NCBI RefSeq assembly: GCF_002871795.1
Contig: NZ_PNHL01000016.1
Coordinates: 1-57,919 of the forward strand
Source: Brachybacterium sp. UMB0905
GTDB taxonomy: Bacteria; Actinomycetota; Actinomycetes; Actinomycetales; Dermabacteraceae
DNA length: 57,919 nucleotides
Reading direction: 5' to 3'
Part shown: positions 51,534 to 57,919 of the stretch, piece after piece
Position numbering within the stretch: the first letter of the stretch is position 1
Layout of the letters: every line of letters starts with the position of its first letter
The notes under the pieces: model-generated
The model's database searches: none
Told to the model about the DNA's origin: nothing
Seen by the model: the letters and a program-made list of their open reading frames with translations, nothing else
Made by a program: the position numbers and the translations under genes

Positions 51534-52022
51534 TCAGAAGAAGGGGAGCTGGCCGAGGATCATCCGACCGCCGTTCACGATGATCCCGATGACCACCAGG
51601 AACAGCAGGCCAAAGCCGATCCGCATCACCGGGACCCGCGCGGAGATGCCGCGCCCGTTCTGCGGCGCGATGAAGCGCTCGGGCCGGTCGCGGTCGTGGA
51701 GCACGGTCACGCTCATCCCGCTGCGGTCCACGGTCCCGATGTCGCTGACCACCGGGTTCGCGCGGACAGTCTGCCCGCGGTCGGTGGTGAACTCGATCGT
51801 CTCGACGACGCGGCTGGAGCGGTTCTCCCGGGTGCCGCTGTAGTGCACGTGCGAGGAGATCACCCGCCCCTCGGTCCGGATGCCGCTCGAGGCCAGACGC
51901 CGCGCCCGCAGCAGGTCCCGCACGGCTGAGATCACGATCCACAGCCCCGCCAGGACCAGCAGCAGCGCGACCAGTGAGAACATCGCGCCGAATGCGCCGA
52001 AGCCCATGCTCACCCCGTCCAT
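51534..52022 (-). CDS. DUF3592-family membrane protein
   Basis: 162 residues. A membrane helix (~8-32), then a beta-rich segment starting RTEGRVISSHVHYSGTRENR and including VETIEFTTDRGQTVRANPVV and VTVLHDRDRPERFIAPQN, and a second helix (~133-156). This arrangement is that of DUF3592 proteins, whose function is unknown. It stands alone. Confidence 0.8.
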   Translation of the reverse strand: MDGVSMGFGAFGAMFSLVALLLVLAGLWIVISAVRDLLRARRLASSGIRTEGRVISSHVHYSGTRENRSSRVVETIEFTTDRGQTVRANPVVSDIGTVDRSGMSVTVLHDRDRPERFIAPQNGRGISARVPVMRIGFGLLFLVVIGIIVNGGRMILGQLPFF

Positions 52023-52375
52023 GGTTCCTCCTTGCTCTCACCCGTCGGCCCCCGCCGACGTGTCACTCCGACCGAGCGTACCGGGCACGGTGCGGCAGGG
52101 GAGGATGAGCGGCAGGGCTGGGAGGGGGCATCCGGCCGAGCCCACGCCCGGGACCGATCTCCCGCAGCGTCTCGGGGCAGGCCGCATGCGGTGTCCTCAG
52201 CCGTCGGCGAGCAGACCGGTGCCGTAGCCCTCGGCAGGATCGGAGCGCTCCGAGCGGCTGCTGACGGTGGTGAGGTCGCGACCGACTGGATCGGGTGAGC
52301 GGTGAGCGTCGTCGCTCCGCGGTCTTCGCGGCCACGGCTCCGGCTGGACGGGCGCCGCATCGGGCCCTGGGCTGG
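52023..52375. other. 353-base gap with no gene seen
   Basis: GC-rich intergenic DNA between two leftward genes. I see no supported ORF, strong hairpin or repeat. It should contain the promoter of the DUF3592 gene and the 3' untranslated region of the TIMP-like gene. Confidence 0.5.
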
Positions 52376-52999
52376 TCAGCTGCGGCGGTTGCTGCGCCGC
52401 ACGAGCAGCACAACCACCGTGACAGCCCCGACGGCCAGGATGAGCCCCAGGGCTGCGGCGAGCACTGCGCCGCCGACCACCATGGCGATAGACAGGGAGC
52501 CGGGGGAGTCGTCGAGCTCCGGGTCCTCCCCTCTCGGGCCCGGCGGGATCTGCTGGTCGGTGAGATCGGCAGGCTCCCCGAGCTTCTCGGTGAGCGCCGC
52601 CGCTTCGTCCTCCGGAGGATCCATCGGATATGCGCACCAGGTCATCGAGTAGGAGCCGTCCGCGCCGTTCGCCCAGGCCCGGATACGGTCACCGGTGCTC
52701 AGGCGACCCAGGCCGCAAGCGGCGGTCTGCTCGTGCGTGGAGAACTCGATGGTGCGGGACTCCTCGCCCTTCCACACGCGGTCCACGGCGGCGTAGTAGG
52801 TGACGTCTCCCTGGTCGTCGTCGATGACCTCGACGATCTCGATGTCCGCGATGAGGTCCGCCGCCTCGATCGCCTCGTCGAAGTCGTACCCCATGCAGCT
52901 GCATGCCCAGGCGGCAGGAGCGCCAGCAAGGCTCGCCGCCAGCAGCAGCGTGAGCAGCGAGAGGAGCAACCCGGCCCGGCGGGTCGTGAGGGAGGTCAT
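52376..52999 (-). CDS. TIMP/netrin-like secreted protein with C-terminal membrane anchor
   Basis: 207 residues. Signal peptide (residues 1-32, ending AAWA) immediately followed by CSCM, so the mature protein would begin with a Cys-x-Cys, the hallmark of tissue-inhibitor-of-metalloprotease (NTR/TIMP) folds. The OB-like segment has FDEAIEAADLIADIEIVEVI, VWKGEESRTIEFST and CGLGRLSTGDRIRAW. A Pro/Glu linker and one C-terminal helix (~168-198) with RRSNRRS anchor it to the membrane. Bacterial members are common but not characterised. Assigned from pattern. Confidence 0.75.
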   Translation of the reverse strand: MTSLTTRRAGLLLSLLTLLLAASLAGAPAAWACSCMGYDFDEAIEAADLIADIEIVEVIDDDQGDVTYYAAVDRVWKGEESRTIEFSTHEQTAACGLGRLSTGDRIRAWANGADGSYSMTWCAYPMDPPEDEAAALTEKLGEPADLTDQQIPPGPRGEDPELDDSPGSLSIAMVVGGAVLAAALGLILAVGAVTVVVLLVRRSNRRS

Positions 53000-53204
53000 G
53001 GGGTCACAGTAGCGGTGGGGTGGCCGAGCGGGGGCTGCTTCTGCCGCGGGTGCTTCCGCGAAAGGTACTCAGATGACCGGCGACCTGCAATATGCACGCG
53101 GCCGGTCAGCACAGTGCCGTCTGTGGAAGGCGTCCGCCGGGGCCGTGCTTGGACCCTGCGGTGGTCTCGACGGGCCTCGCGTCGCCGTGTCTCCAGAAGG
53201 GCCG

Positions 53205-53279
53205 GAGGAAATCGACCGCTCAGCGGCACGGTGCGTGCACTATGCAGGGCATGTGCCGCTGAGAGGTCGATTCCCTCCG
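53205..53279. repeat. Interspersed palindromic element, copy 2
   Basis: Arm 53211-53230 (AATCGACCGCTCAGCGGCAC) pairs with 53254-53273 with one mismatch, extending outwards through GGAGG/CCTCC to about 26 bp per arm. It is the second copy of the element at 22392-22456, with a longer loop (53231-53253). Here it lies in the 398-base gap between two divergent genes, where a terminator role is unlikely. No gene was seen in that gap (53000-53397). Confidence 0.85.
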
Positions 53280-53287
53280 CTTTAGCT

Positions 53288-53346
53288 CCGCCCCAGCCCT
53301 GGCCCGCCCCAGCCCTGGCCCGCCCCAGCCCAGCTCCGCCCCAGCC
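53288..53346. repeat. 16-bp minisatellite, about 3.7 copies
   Basis: CCGCCCCAGCCCTGGC at 53288-53303 is repeated exactly at 53304-53319, then CCGCCCCAGCCCAGCT (53320-53335) and a partial CCGCCCCAGCC (53336-53346). It starts nine bases after the palindromic element and ends about 50 bases before the TauE-like gene. Confidence 0.8.
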
Positions 53347-53397
53347 ATCCCTGGACCCTGCCCCTCGCCTCCGCCCCACCCTGATAGGTTCCCGGCC

Positions 53398-54228
53398 GTG
53401 TCCGACCTCCTCGCCCTCCCGCCCGGCCTCAGCTCTGTCGGCTGGGTGGTGCTGGTGCTCGGTGCCCTCGTGGTGGGCTTCTCCAAGACCGCGCTGCCGG
53501 GCGCCGGGACGATCGCCGTGGGCCTGTTCGCCCTGGCTCTGCCCGCCAAGGAGTCCACCGCCGCGCTGCTGCTGCTCCTGATCGTGGGGGACATGACCGC
53601 GTTGTGGGTCTACCGCCGGGAGCCGGATGTTCGAACCCTGATCCGGCTGTTGCCCAGCGCCATGGTCGGCGTGCTCATCGGGGTGTGGTTCTTCGCCATC
53701 ACCGACGGGCCCACCGTGCGGGTCACCATCGGGCTGATCCTGCTGGCGCTCGTGGTGGTCACCGTGTGGCGACGCCGGGTCACCAGCCGTCGTGAGACGC
53801 GTGCCGTCGCCAACGCCGAGGGGGACCCGGACTCGTCGGCCCTCTCTACCGGGGGCAGTCGCCCCGGTGCCGCGGCCACAGCGCAGGGCATCGGCTTCGG
53901 CCTCCTGGGCGGCTTCACCACCATGGTCGCCAACGCCGCCGGCCCCGTGATGAGCATGTACTTCTATGCCATGCGCATGCCGGTGCTGACGTTCTTGGGC
54001 ACCTCCGCCTGGTACTTCGCGATCATCAACCTGTTCAAGGTGCCGTTCTCCGCGGGCCTGGGTCTGATGACCCGCGAGGTTCTCACCCTCGATCTGCTGC
54101 TGGTGCCGATCGTGCTGATCGGTTCCTACCTGGGCGCGAAGGTGGCGCGGCGCATCCCGCAGGCCCTGTTCGAGAACCTGGTGCTGGCTCTGACGGTCAT
54201 CTCCGCGCTCGCACTGCTGGTGCTGTGA
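53398..54228 (+). CDS. TauE/SafE-family sulfite or organosulfonate exporter
   Basis: 276 residues from GTG 53398. The two-fold repeat of TauE proteins is visible: VVGFSKTALPGAGTIAVGLF in the first half and GGFTTMVANAAGPVMSMYFY in the second, with about eight membrane helices. A short charged cytoplasmic loop (residues ~122-155) separates them. It probably exports a small organic or sulfur anion. Alone; distance from the sulfatase gene (over 4 kb) argues against a direct link. Confidence 0.9.
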   Translation: MSDLLALPPGLSSVGWVVLVLGALVVGFSKTALPGAGTIAVGLFALALPAKESTAALLLLLIVGDMTALWVYRREPDVRTLIRLLPSAMVGVLIGVWFFAITDGPTVRVTIGLILLALVVVTVWRRRVTSRRETRAVANAEGDPDSSALSTGGSRPGAAATAQGIGFGLLGGFTTMVANAAGPVMSMYFYAMRMPVLTFLGTSAWYFAIINLFKVPFSAGLGLMTREVLTLDLLLVPIVLIGSYLGAKVARRIPQALFENLVLALTVISALALLVL

Positions 54229-54398
54229 GCTCGGCGCTGCGCCCCGCAACAGCGCCGCCCCCGCACACGCACCGCACCCGCACCAGCCCCGCACGACAGC
54301 GCCGCACCCCACCACAGCGCCGCCCTGGCGGGGCATGATGGATGCCCGACGGGTGGGCGCCCACCGCGCCTGCCGCCCCGAGACGAGAGCTTGACACC

Positions 54399-55139
54399 AT
54401 GTCCTTCGACGTGAACCCCACCGAGCTGGTCGCTGTCGCGTTGGCCTGCGTGCTGATCGCCGTGCCCACCTCCCTGGTGCTGGTCGGCGCGGTCGCCGCA
54501 ACCCCCCGCCCGTCCTGGAACCGCGCCGGACTCGCCGTGGGCCTTGGCCTGCTGCTCGGCGTGATCCTCGCGCTGACGAGCGTCTTCATCGGTTCGGACG
54601 GGACGATCGCCACCATCGGCCAGATCGCGATGATCCTGGGGCTGCTGTGCGTGATCGCCGCTGGGGTGTTCGCTGTCCTCACGGCCCTGGACCGTGGCGG
54701 CGAGCAGCTTGGGATGATCCTCGCGATCACCGGCGGCGGGCTTGTCGCCCTCGGTGAACCGGTGCAGAACATTCCCTTGTTCCTCGCGATGTCCTCCTCG
54801 GTGCTGGTGGCGATCGCCGGGGTGATCATCGATCTCGTGGCCATCGCCGCGATCGTCGGGGCGCTCGCCGGGATCGCCTCCCGGGTTCCCGCAGTGCGCC
54901 TGGGACTGTCCCTCGCCGGGGCCATCACGGCGCTGTTCCTGCTGATCAGCGTTCTGATCCTGCTCGGCGGCGGATCGGGGATCGGGGTGTCGACGATGAT
55001 CGTGATCGGGCTCGTCGCCCTCGCGATCGGCAGCATCGCCGGTGGCGTCCTCGAGACGCTGCGGGTGCGGCGGAACCGACAGGGGGCGGACCACACCGCT
55101 GACCCGGCGACGTCCGCCGGACGTGACGGGCGATCATGA
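54399..55139 (+). CDS. Polytopic membrane protein of unknown function
   Basis: 246 residues from ATG 54399 (TTG 54391 would be an alternative). Six to seven hydrophobic helices rich in Leu, Ile, Val, Ala and Gly, with a cytoplasmic tail RRNRQGADHTADPATSAG. No family recognised. Its stop overlaps the MgtE start (ATGA, 55136-55139), so it is translationally coupled to a magnesium channel gene, and a role with that channel is conceivable. The upstream gap 54229-54398 is Cys/His-codon-like low-complexity CGCACC/GCGCCG DNA with no gene seen. Confidence 0.7.
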   Translation: MSFDVNPTELVAVALACVLIAVPTSLVLVGAVAATPRPSWNRAGLAVGLGLLLGVILALTSVFIGSDGTIATIGQIAMILGLLCVIAAGVFAVLTALDRGGEQLGMILAITGGGLVALGEPVQNIPLFLAMSSSVLVAIAGVIIDLVAIAAIVGALAGIASRVPAVRLGLSLAGAITALFLLISVLILLGGGSGIGVSTMIVIGLVALAIGSIAGGVLETLRVRRNRQGADHTADPATSAGRDGRS

Positions 55140-56494
55140 GCATCCCCGGCGCCGACATCGACACCGTCCTGGATCTGCTGCGAGCCCCGACCCACACCGA
55201 GCAGGAGCTCGAGCAGCTCGCCCTCGAGGCGAATCTGCTCCCTGACTCCGAGCTCGTCTACCTCGTCGAGAGCAGTCCGGCCACGGAGGCGGCGCTGCTG
55301 TTCCGCGTGCTGGGCAAGGACCGTGCGCTGGACGTGTTCGACGCGCTGTCCACGGGACATCAGGCGGAGCTGATCTCCGCGCTGCGCACCCAGCAGGTCT
55401 CCGACATCATCGAGGCCCTCGACCCGGACGACCGCGCCTCCCTGCTGGACGAGCTGCCCGCCTCGGTCGCCGATCGGATGCTGCGGGGCCTGGATCCCGC
55501 GGAACGGGACATGACCGCCGCGGTCCTCGGGTATCCGAAGAACGCCATCGGCCGCTACATGTCCCCCGAGGTGCTGTTCCTGCCTGAGGACGCGGTCGTG
55601 AGCGAAGCCCTGGATCAGGTGCGTGCGCTCGCCGCGCAGGCGGAGACGATCTACCTGCTGCCCGTCGTGGGGGAGGGCCGGGTACTGCGCGGCGTGGTGG
55701 GTCTGCGTCGACTGCTGCTGTCGGATCCGGACACCCCGGTGCGCGAGCTCATGCGCCCGGCGGTGACCGCGGCGGCGACTGAGGGGCGCGAGGAGGTCTC
55801 TCGCCGGTTCTTCGACGCGAAGCTGCTGGCCATGCCGATCGTGGATGGGGAGGATCGGCTGCTGGGCATCCTCACCGTGGATGATGCCGCGGACATCCTC
55901 GAGCAGGAGTACGACCTGGACGCAGCCCGCACCTCCGGCTCGGAGCCGCTGCAGATGGCATACCTCTCGGCCTCGATTCTGCACGTGGTGCGCAGCCGGA
56001 TCGTGTGGCTGCTGGTGCTGGCGATCTCGGCGATCCTCACCGTGCAGGTGCTGGAGATCTTCGAGGATCGGCTCGACCAGGTGGTGGTCCTGGCGCTGTT
56101 CATCCCGCTGCTGACCGGCACGGGCGGCAACACCGGCAACCAGGCCGCGACCACGGTCACGCGCGCGCTCGCCGTGGGGGAGGTGCGCGTGCGGGACCTG
56201 CCGCGCGTGATCTGGCGGGAGCTGCGTGTGGGCACGGTGCTCGGCGCCGTGCTCGGGGCGCTCGGGTTCACGATCGCGGGCCTGGTCTACGGCCTCGCTA
56301 TCGGCGCGGTGATCGGCCTGACCCTGCTGTCGATCTGCATCATGGCGGCGATGGTGGGCGGCCTGATGCCGCTGATCGCCAAGCGGGTGGGCGCAGACCC
56401 GGCGGTCTTCTCCAATCCCTTCATCTCGACGTTCTGCGACGCGACGGGCCTGATCATCTACTTCACGATCGCCACCGCGGTGCTGGGCCTGTGA
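55136..56494 (+). CDS. mgtE: MgtE-family magnesium transporter
   Basis: 452 residues. MgtE N domain of right-handed superhelix (~10-130, VFDALSTGHQAELISALRTQ, IIEALDPDDRASLLDELP), two CBS domains (~135-260) with RYMSPEVLFL and VRELMRPAV, then the membrane channel of five helices with the signature FIPLLTGTGGNTGNQAAT and ending SNPFISTFCDATGLIIYFTI. All family parts are present. Mg2+ binding between N and CBS domains gates the channel. Confidence 0.96.
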   Translation: MSIPGADIDTVLDLLRAPTHTEQELEQLALEANLLPDSELVYLVESSPATEAALLFRVLGKDRALDVFDALSTGHQAELISALRTQQVSDIIEALDPDDRASLLDELPASVADRMLRGLDPAERDMTAAVLGYPKNAIGRYMSPEVLFLPEDAVVSEALDQVRALAAQAETIYLLPVVGEGRVLRGVVGLRRLLLSDPDTPVRELMRPAVTAAATEGREEVSRRFFDAKLLAMPIVDGEDRLLGILTVDDAADILEQEYDLDAARTSGSEPLQMAYLSASILHVVRSRIVWLLVLAISAILTVQVLEIFEDRLDQVVVLALFIPLLTGTGGNTGNQAATTVTRALAVGEVRVRDLPRVIWRELRVGTVLGAVLGALGFTIAGLVYGLAIGAVIGLTLLSICIMAAMVGGLMPLIAKRVGADPAVFSNPFISTFCDATGLIIYFTIATAVLGL

Positions 56495-56515
56495 GGATGC
56501 CCGGGAGGGGCTGGC

Positions 56516-57601
56516 TCAGCTCCGCCCGGTGAGCTCCACGGCCTGCTCCTGTGCCTTGAGCGCGAGCTCCACGGCCTTGAACGCATGCTCCTGGGTCATG
56601 GCGTTCTCGGTGCGGTTCAGGACATCCAGCACGAGGTCGCCGAAGAACGGGTACCCCACCTTGCCGTGCGCCTCGATGCGGTGCTCGCCCTCGCTGTCCA
56701 CGAGGATCACCTGGTCAGGCCCGTTGTCGGTGGTGACGTCCACGTACTTGCGCAGCTCGAGGTACCCGTCGGTACCGAGCACGAAGGTGCGGCCGTCACC
56801 CCAGGTGCGCAGGCCCTTAGGGGTGAACCAGTCCACGCGCACGAAACCGGTGGCGCCGGAGGACAGGGCGATGTGGGCGTCGCCGTAGTCGTCGAGCTCG
56901 GGATGCTCGGGGTTGCCGAAGTTGCCGATGGTGCTGGAGAGGATCGTGGCGTCGTCGGACCCGGTGAAGGTGAGCATCTGCTCGAAGTTGTGCGAGCCGA
57001 TGTCGGTGAGGATCCCGCCGTAGCGGGCGCGCTCGAAGAACCAGTCGGGGCGGGTGGAGGGGTCGCCCATGCGGTGCGGGCCCATGCCCTGGACCTGCAG
57101 GACCTTGCCGATGGCGCCGCGGTCGATGAGCTGACCGGCGAGCACCGCGGCCTCGACGTGGATGCGCTCGGAGTAGTAGACGGCGTACTTCTTACCGGTG
57201 CGGGCCACGGCTTCGCGGGCCTCGGCGAGCTGATCGAGGGTGATCAGCGGGGTCTTATCGGTGAAGTAGTCCTTCCCGGCCTCCATGACGCGAATACCCA
57301 GCGGCGCCCGCTCGGAAGGGACAGCGGCGGCGGCCACCAGATGCACCTCCGGGTCCTCGAGGACCTCCTGCTCGCTGGCGGCGACCTTCACGTCGGGGAA
57401 GTTCTTCGTGAACTCGGCCAGGCGCTCGGGCACCGGGTCATACACCCACTTCAGAGTGCCGCCAGCGCCGAGCAGACCCTGGGTCATCCCGCCGATGTGG
57501 CCGTGGTCGAGATGCATCGCGGCGAACACGAACTCGCCGGGCTTCACCACCGGCTTCGGCATCGCGGCGGGGGCGTAGTTGGCTCCTTCGGAGACGGCCA
57601 T
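56516..57601 (-). CDS. Gfo/Idh/MocA-family oxidoreductase
   Basis: 361 residues from ATG 57599-57601 with AAAGGACCCCTC upstream. The N-terminus differs from the classic GxGxxG (FVFAAMHLDHGHIGGMTQGL), the family block is KDYFTDKTPLITLDQLAEAR in place of EKP, and YYSERIHVEAAVLAGQLIDR, GGILTDIGSHNFEQMLTF follow. Such members are often linked to rare-sugar catabolism. It stands alone, convergent with mgtE with 21 bases between. The substrate is not readable. Confidence 0.88.
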   Translation of the reverse strand: MAVSEGANYAPAAMPKPVVKPGEFVFAAMHLDHGHIGGMTQGLLGAGGTLKWVYDPVPERLAEFTKNFPDVKVAASEQEVLEDPEVHLVAAAAVPSERAPLGIRVMEAGKDYFTDKTPLITLDQLAEAREAVARTGKKYAVYYSERIHVEAAVLAGQLIDRGAIGKVLQVQGMGPHRMGDPSTRPDWFFERARYGGILTDIGSHNFEQMLTFTGSDDATILSSTIGNFGNPEHPELDDYGDAHIALSSGATGFVRVDWFTPKGLRTWGDGRTFVLGTDGYLELRKYVDVTTDNGPDQVILVDSEGEHRIEAHGKVGYPFFGDLVLDVLNRTENAMTQEHAFKAVELALKAQEQAVELTGRS

Positions 57602-57760
57602 GAGGGGTCCTTTCCACGGGGCGGGGCCGACGGGCAGCACTGCCGACGGCCGCTTGTGCGCGTACCCCAGCAGTGTCCCGCGTCACCCCCCATCGTGGCA
57701 GGGGAGTGCCAGGGGTTGCCAGGGGTGGTGGGTGAGGGTTGTTGAGGGGGCGGCCGCGGC

Positions 57761-57852
57761 TCAGATTCGGCGGTGGCGGGCTTCGGGGTCGATAGGCCCT
57801 TCAGTGTCTGGGGTGCGGTCGGGGATCCAGGGTTCTGGGCTTACCCTTCTGT
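57761..57852 (-). pseudogene. Second copy of the PKD-gene 3' end, interrupted
   Basis: On the minus strand this reads ...PEPWIPDRTPDTEGPIDPEA followed by RHRRI and TGA at 57761-57763, nearly the same as the C-terminus of the PKD protein gene at 1016. DNA identity is high over about 75 bases (57760-57835 versus 1015-1089). Homology stops just where the insertion-sequence-like DNA begins, so the gene was probably split by that element. The rest of this gene, if present, lies beyond the window. Confidence 0.8.
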
Positions 57853-57919
57853 TGTTGACACCTGAGATGGCGGGTCGTGGTGACCTGCGGGAGGTTGTCG
57901 TCATGAGGAAGCGGAAGAG
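57853..57919 (+). mobile_element. Left end of an IS3-family-like insertion sequence
   Basis: TGTTGACACCTGAGATGGCG at 57853 has the 5' TG of IS3-family terminal repeats. After a short leader containing CTGCGGGAGG as ribosome site, an ORF opens at ATG 57903 with MRKRK and runs off the edge, matching the basic start of IS3-type OrfA transposases. It abruptly ends the homology of the PKD-gene copy. Only 67 bases are visible, so family is a guess from termini and the first residues. Confidence 0.55.

Noticed and set aside
54229..54398. Possible short-repeat or CRISPR-like pattern in the GCGCCGC/CGCACC-rich gap
   Set aside because: Units are irregular, without constant spacers or dyads; it is low-complexity GC-rich DNA.

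Overview
The window reads as chromosomal DNA of a very high-GC actinomycete. Base composition, GTG starts, ATGA gene overlaps and the content (DUF6318/PKD pair, binding-protein sugar ABC systems without their own ATPase, several Gfo/Idh/MocA oxidoreductases) suggest a Micrococcales member, perhaps close to Brachybacterium. That placement is inference. No rRNA, tRNA or CRISPR array was seen.

Layout. 1-0.5 kb: debris (an ORF tail, a terminator, a frameshifted ABC ATPase remnant). 0.6-9.2 kb: small membrane protein, PKD protein plus DUF6318 lipoprotein, MerR regulator, FtsX-type ABC exporter, NarL-type two-component system, flavodoxin, and a Phd/VapC toxin-antitoxin pair with a leaderless-looking promoter. 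9.27-10.8 kb: a gene graveyard holding relics of pdxS/pdxT, pdxR, a YdhR-type monooxygenase and a MarR regulator. 10.8-18.9 kb: an arabinan/arabinoside locus with a sialidase-fold exo-glycosidase and GH51 arabinofuranosidase facing a sugar ABC transporter, a DUF624 protein and a LacI regulator. 18.9-24.3 kb: an MFS permease, two Gfo/Idh/MocA enzymes, then a divergent SDR and FAH-hydrolase pair. 24.3-28.0 kb: TelA and XpaC, and an L-idonate 5-dehydrogenase-like enzyme behind a 16-bp tandem repeat.

28.5-39.8 kb is the most coherent metabolic unit. A leftward operon (PfkB kinase, binding protein, two permeases) is divergent from a rightward operon (DeoR regulator, GH4, GH38 alpha-mannosidase, alkaline-phosphatase-superfamily phosphodiesterase). 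Genes overlap tightly. Together they suggest uptake and dismantling of a phosphodiester-containing or phosphorylated mannoside.

39.8-47.3 kb: an AlbA_2/ATPase-domain regulator whose start codon lies inside a cluster of repeated operator-like sites, PPK2, a methyltransferase, a membrane acyltransferase, a NaeI-like restriction-modification pair arranged tail to tail with a long overlap, and an arylsulfotransferase relic. 47.5-57.6 kb: sulfatase, histidine phosphatase, secreted intradiol dioxygenase-like protein, DUF3592 protein, TIMP-like membrane protein, TauE-type exporter, a membrane protein with MgtE, and another Gfo/Idh/MocA enzyme. The window ends in a second copy of the PKD-gene 3' end, cut by what looks like an IS3-family element.

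Shared structural themes are a pair of interspersed ~70-bp palindromes (22.4 and 53.2 kb), several tandem operator-like repeats with 16-20 bp periods, and Ala/Pro-rich insertions in three genes of the mannoside operon.
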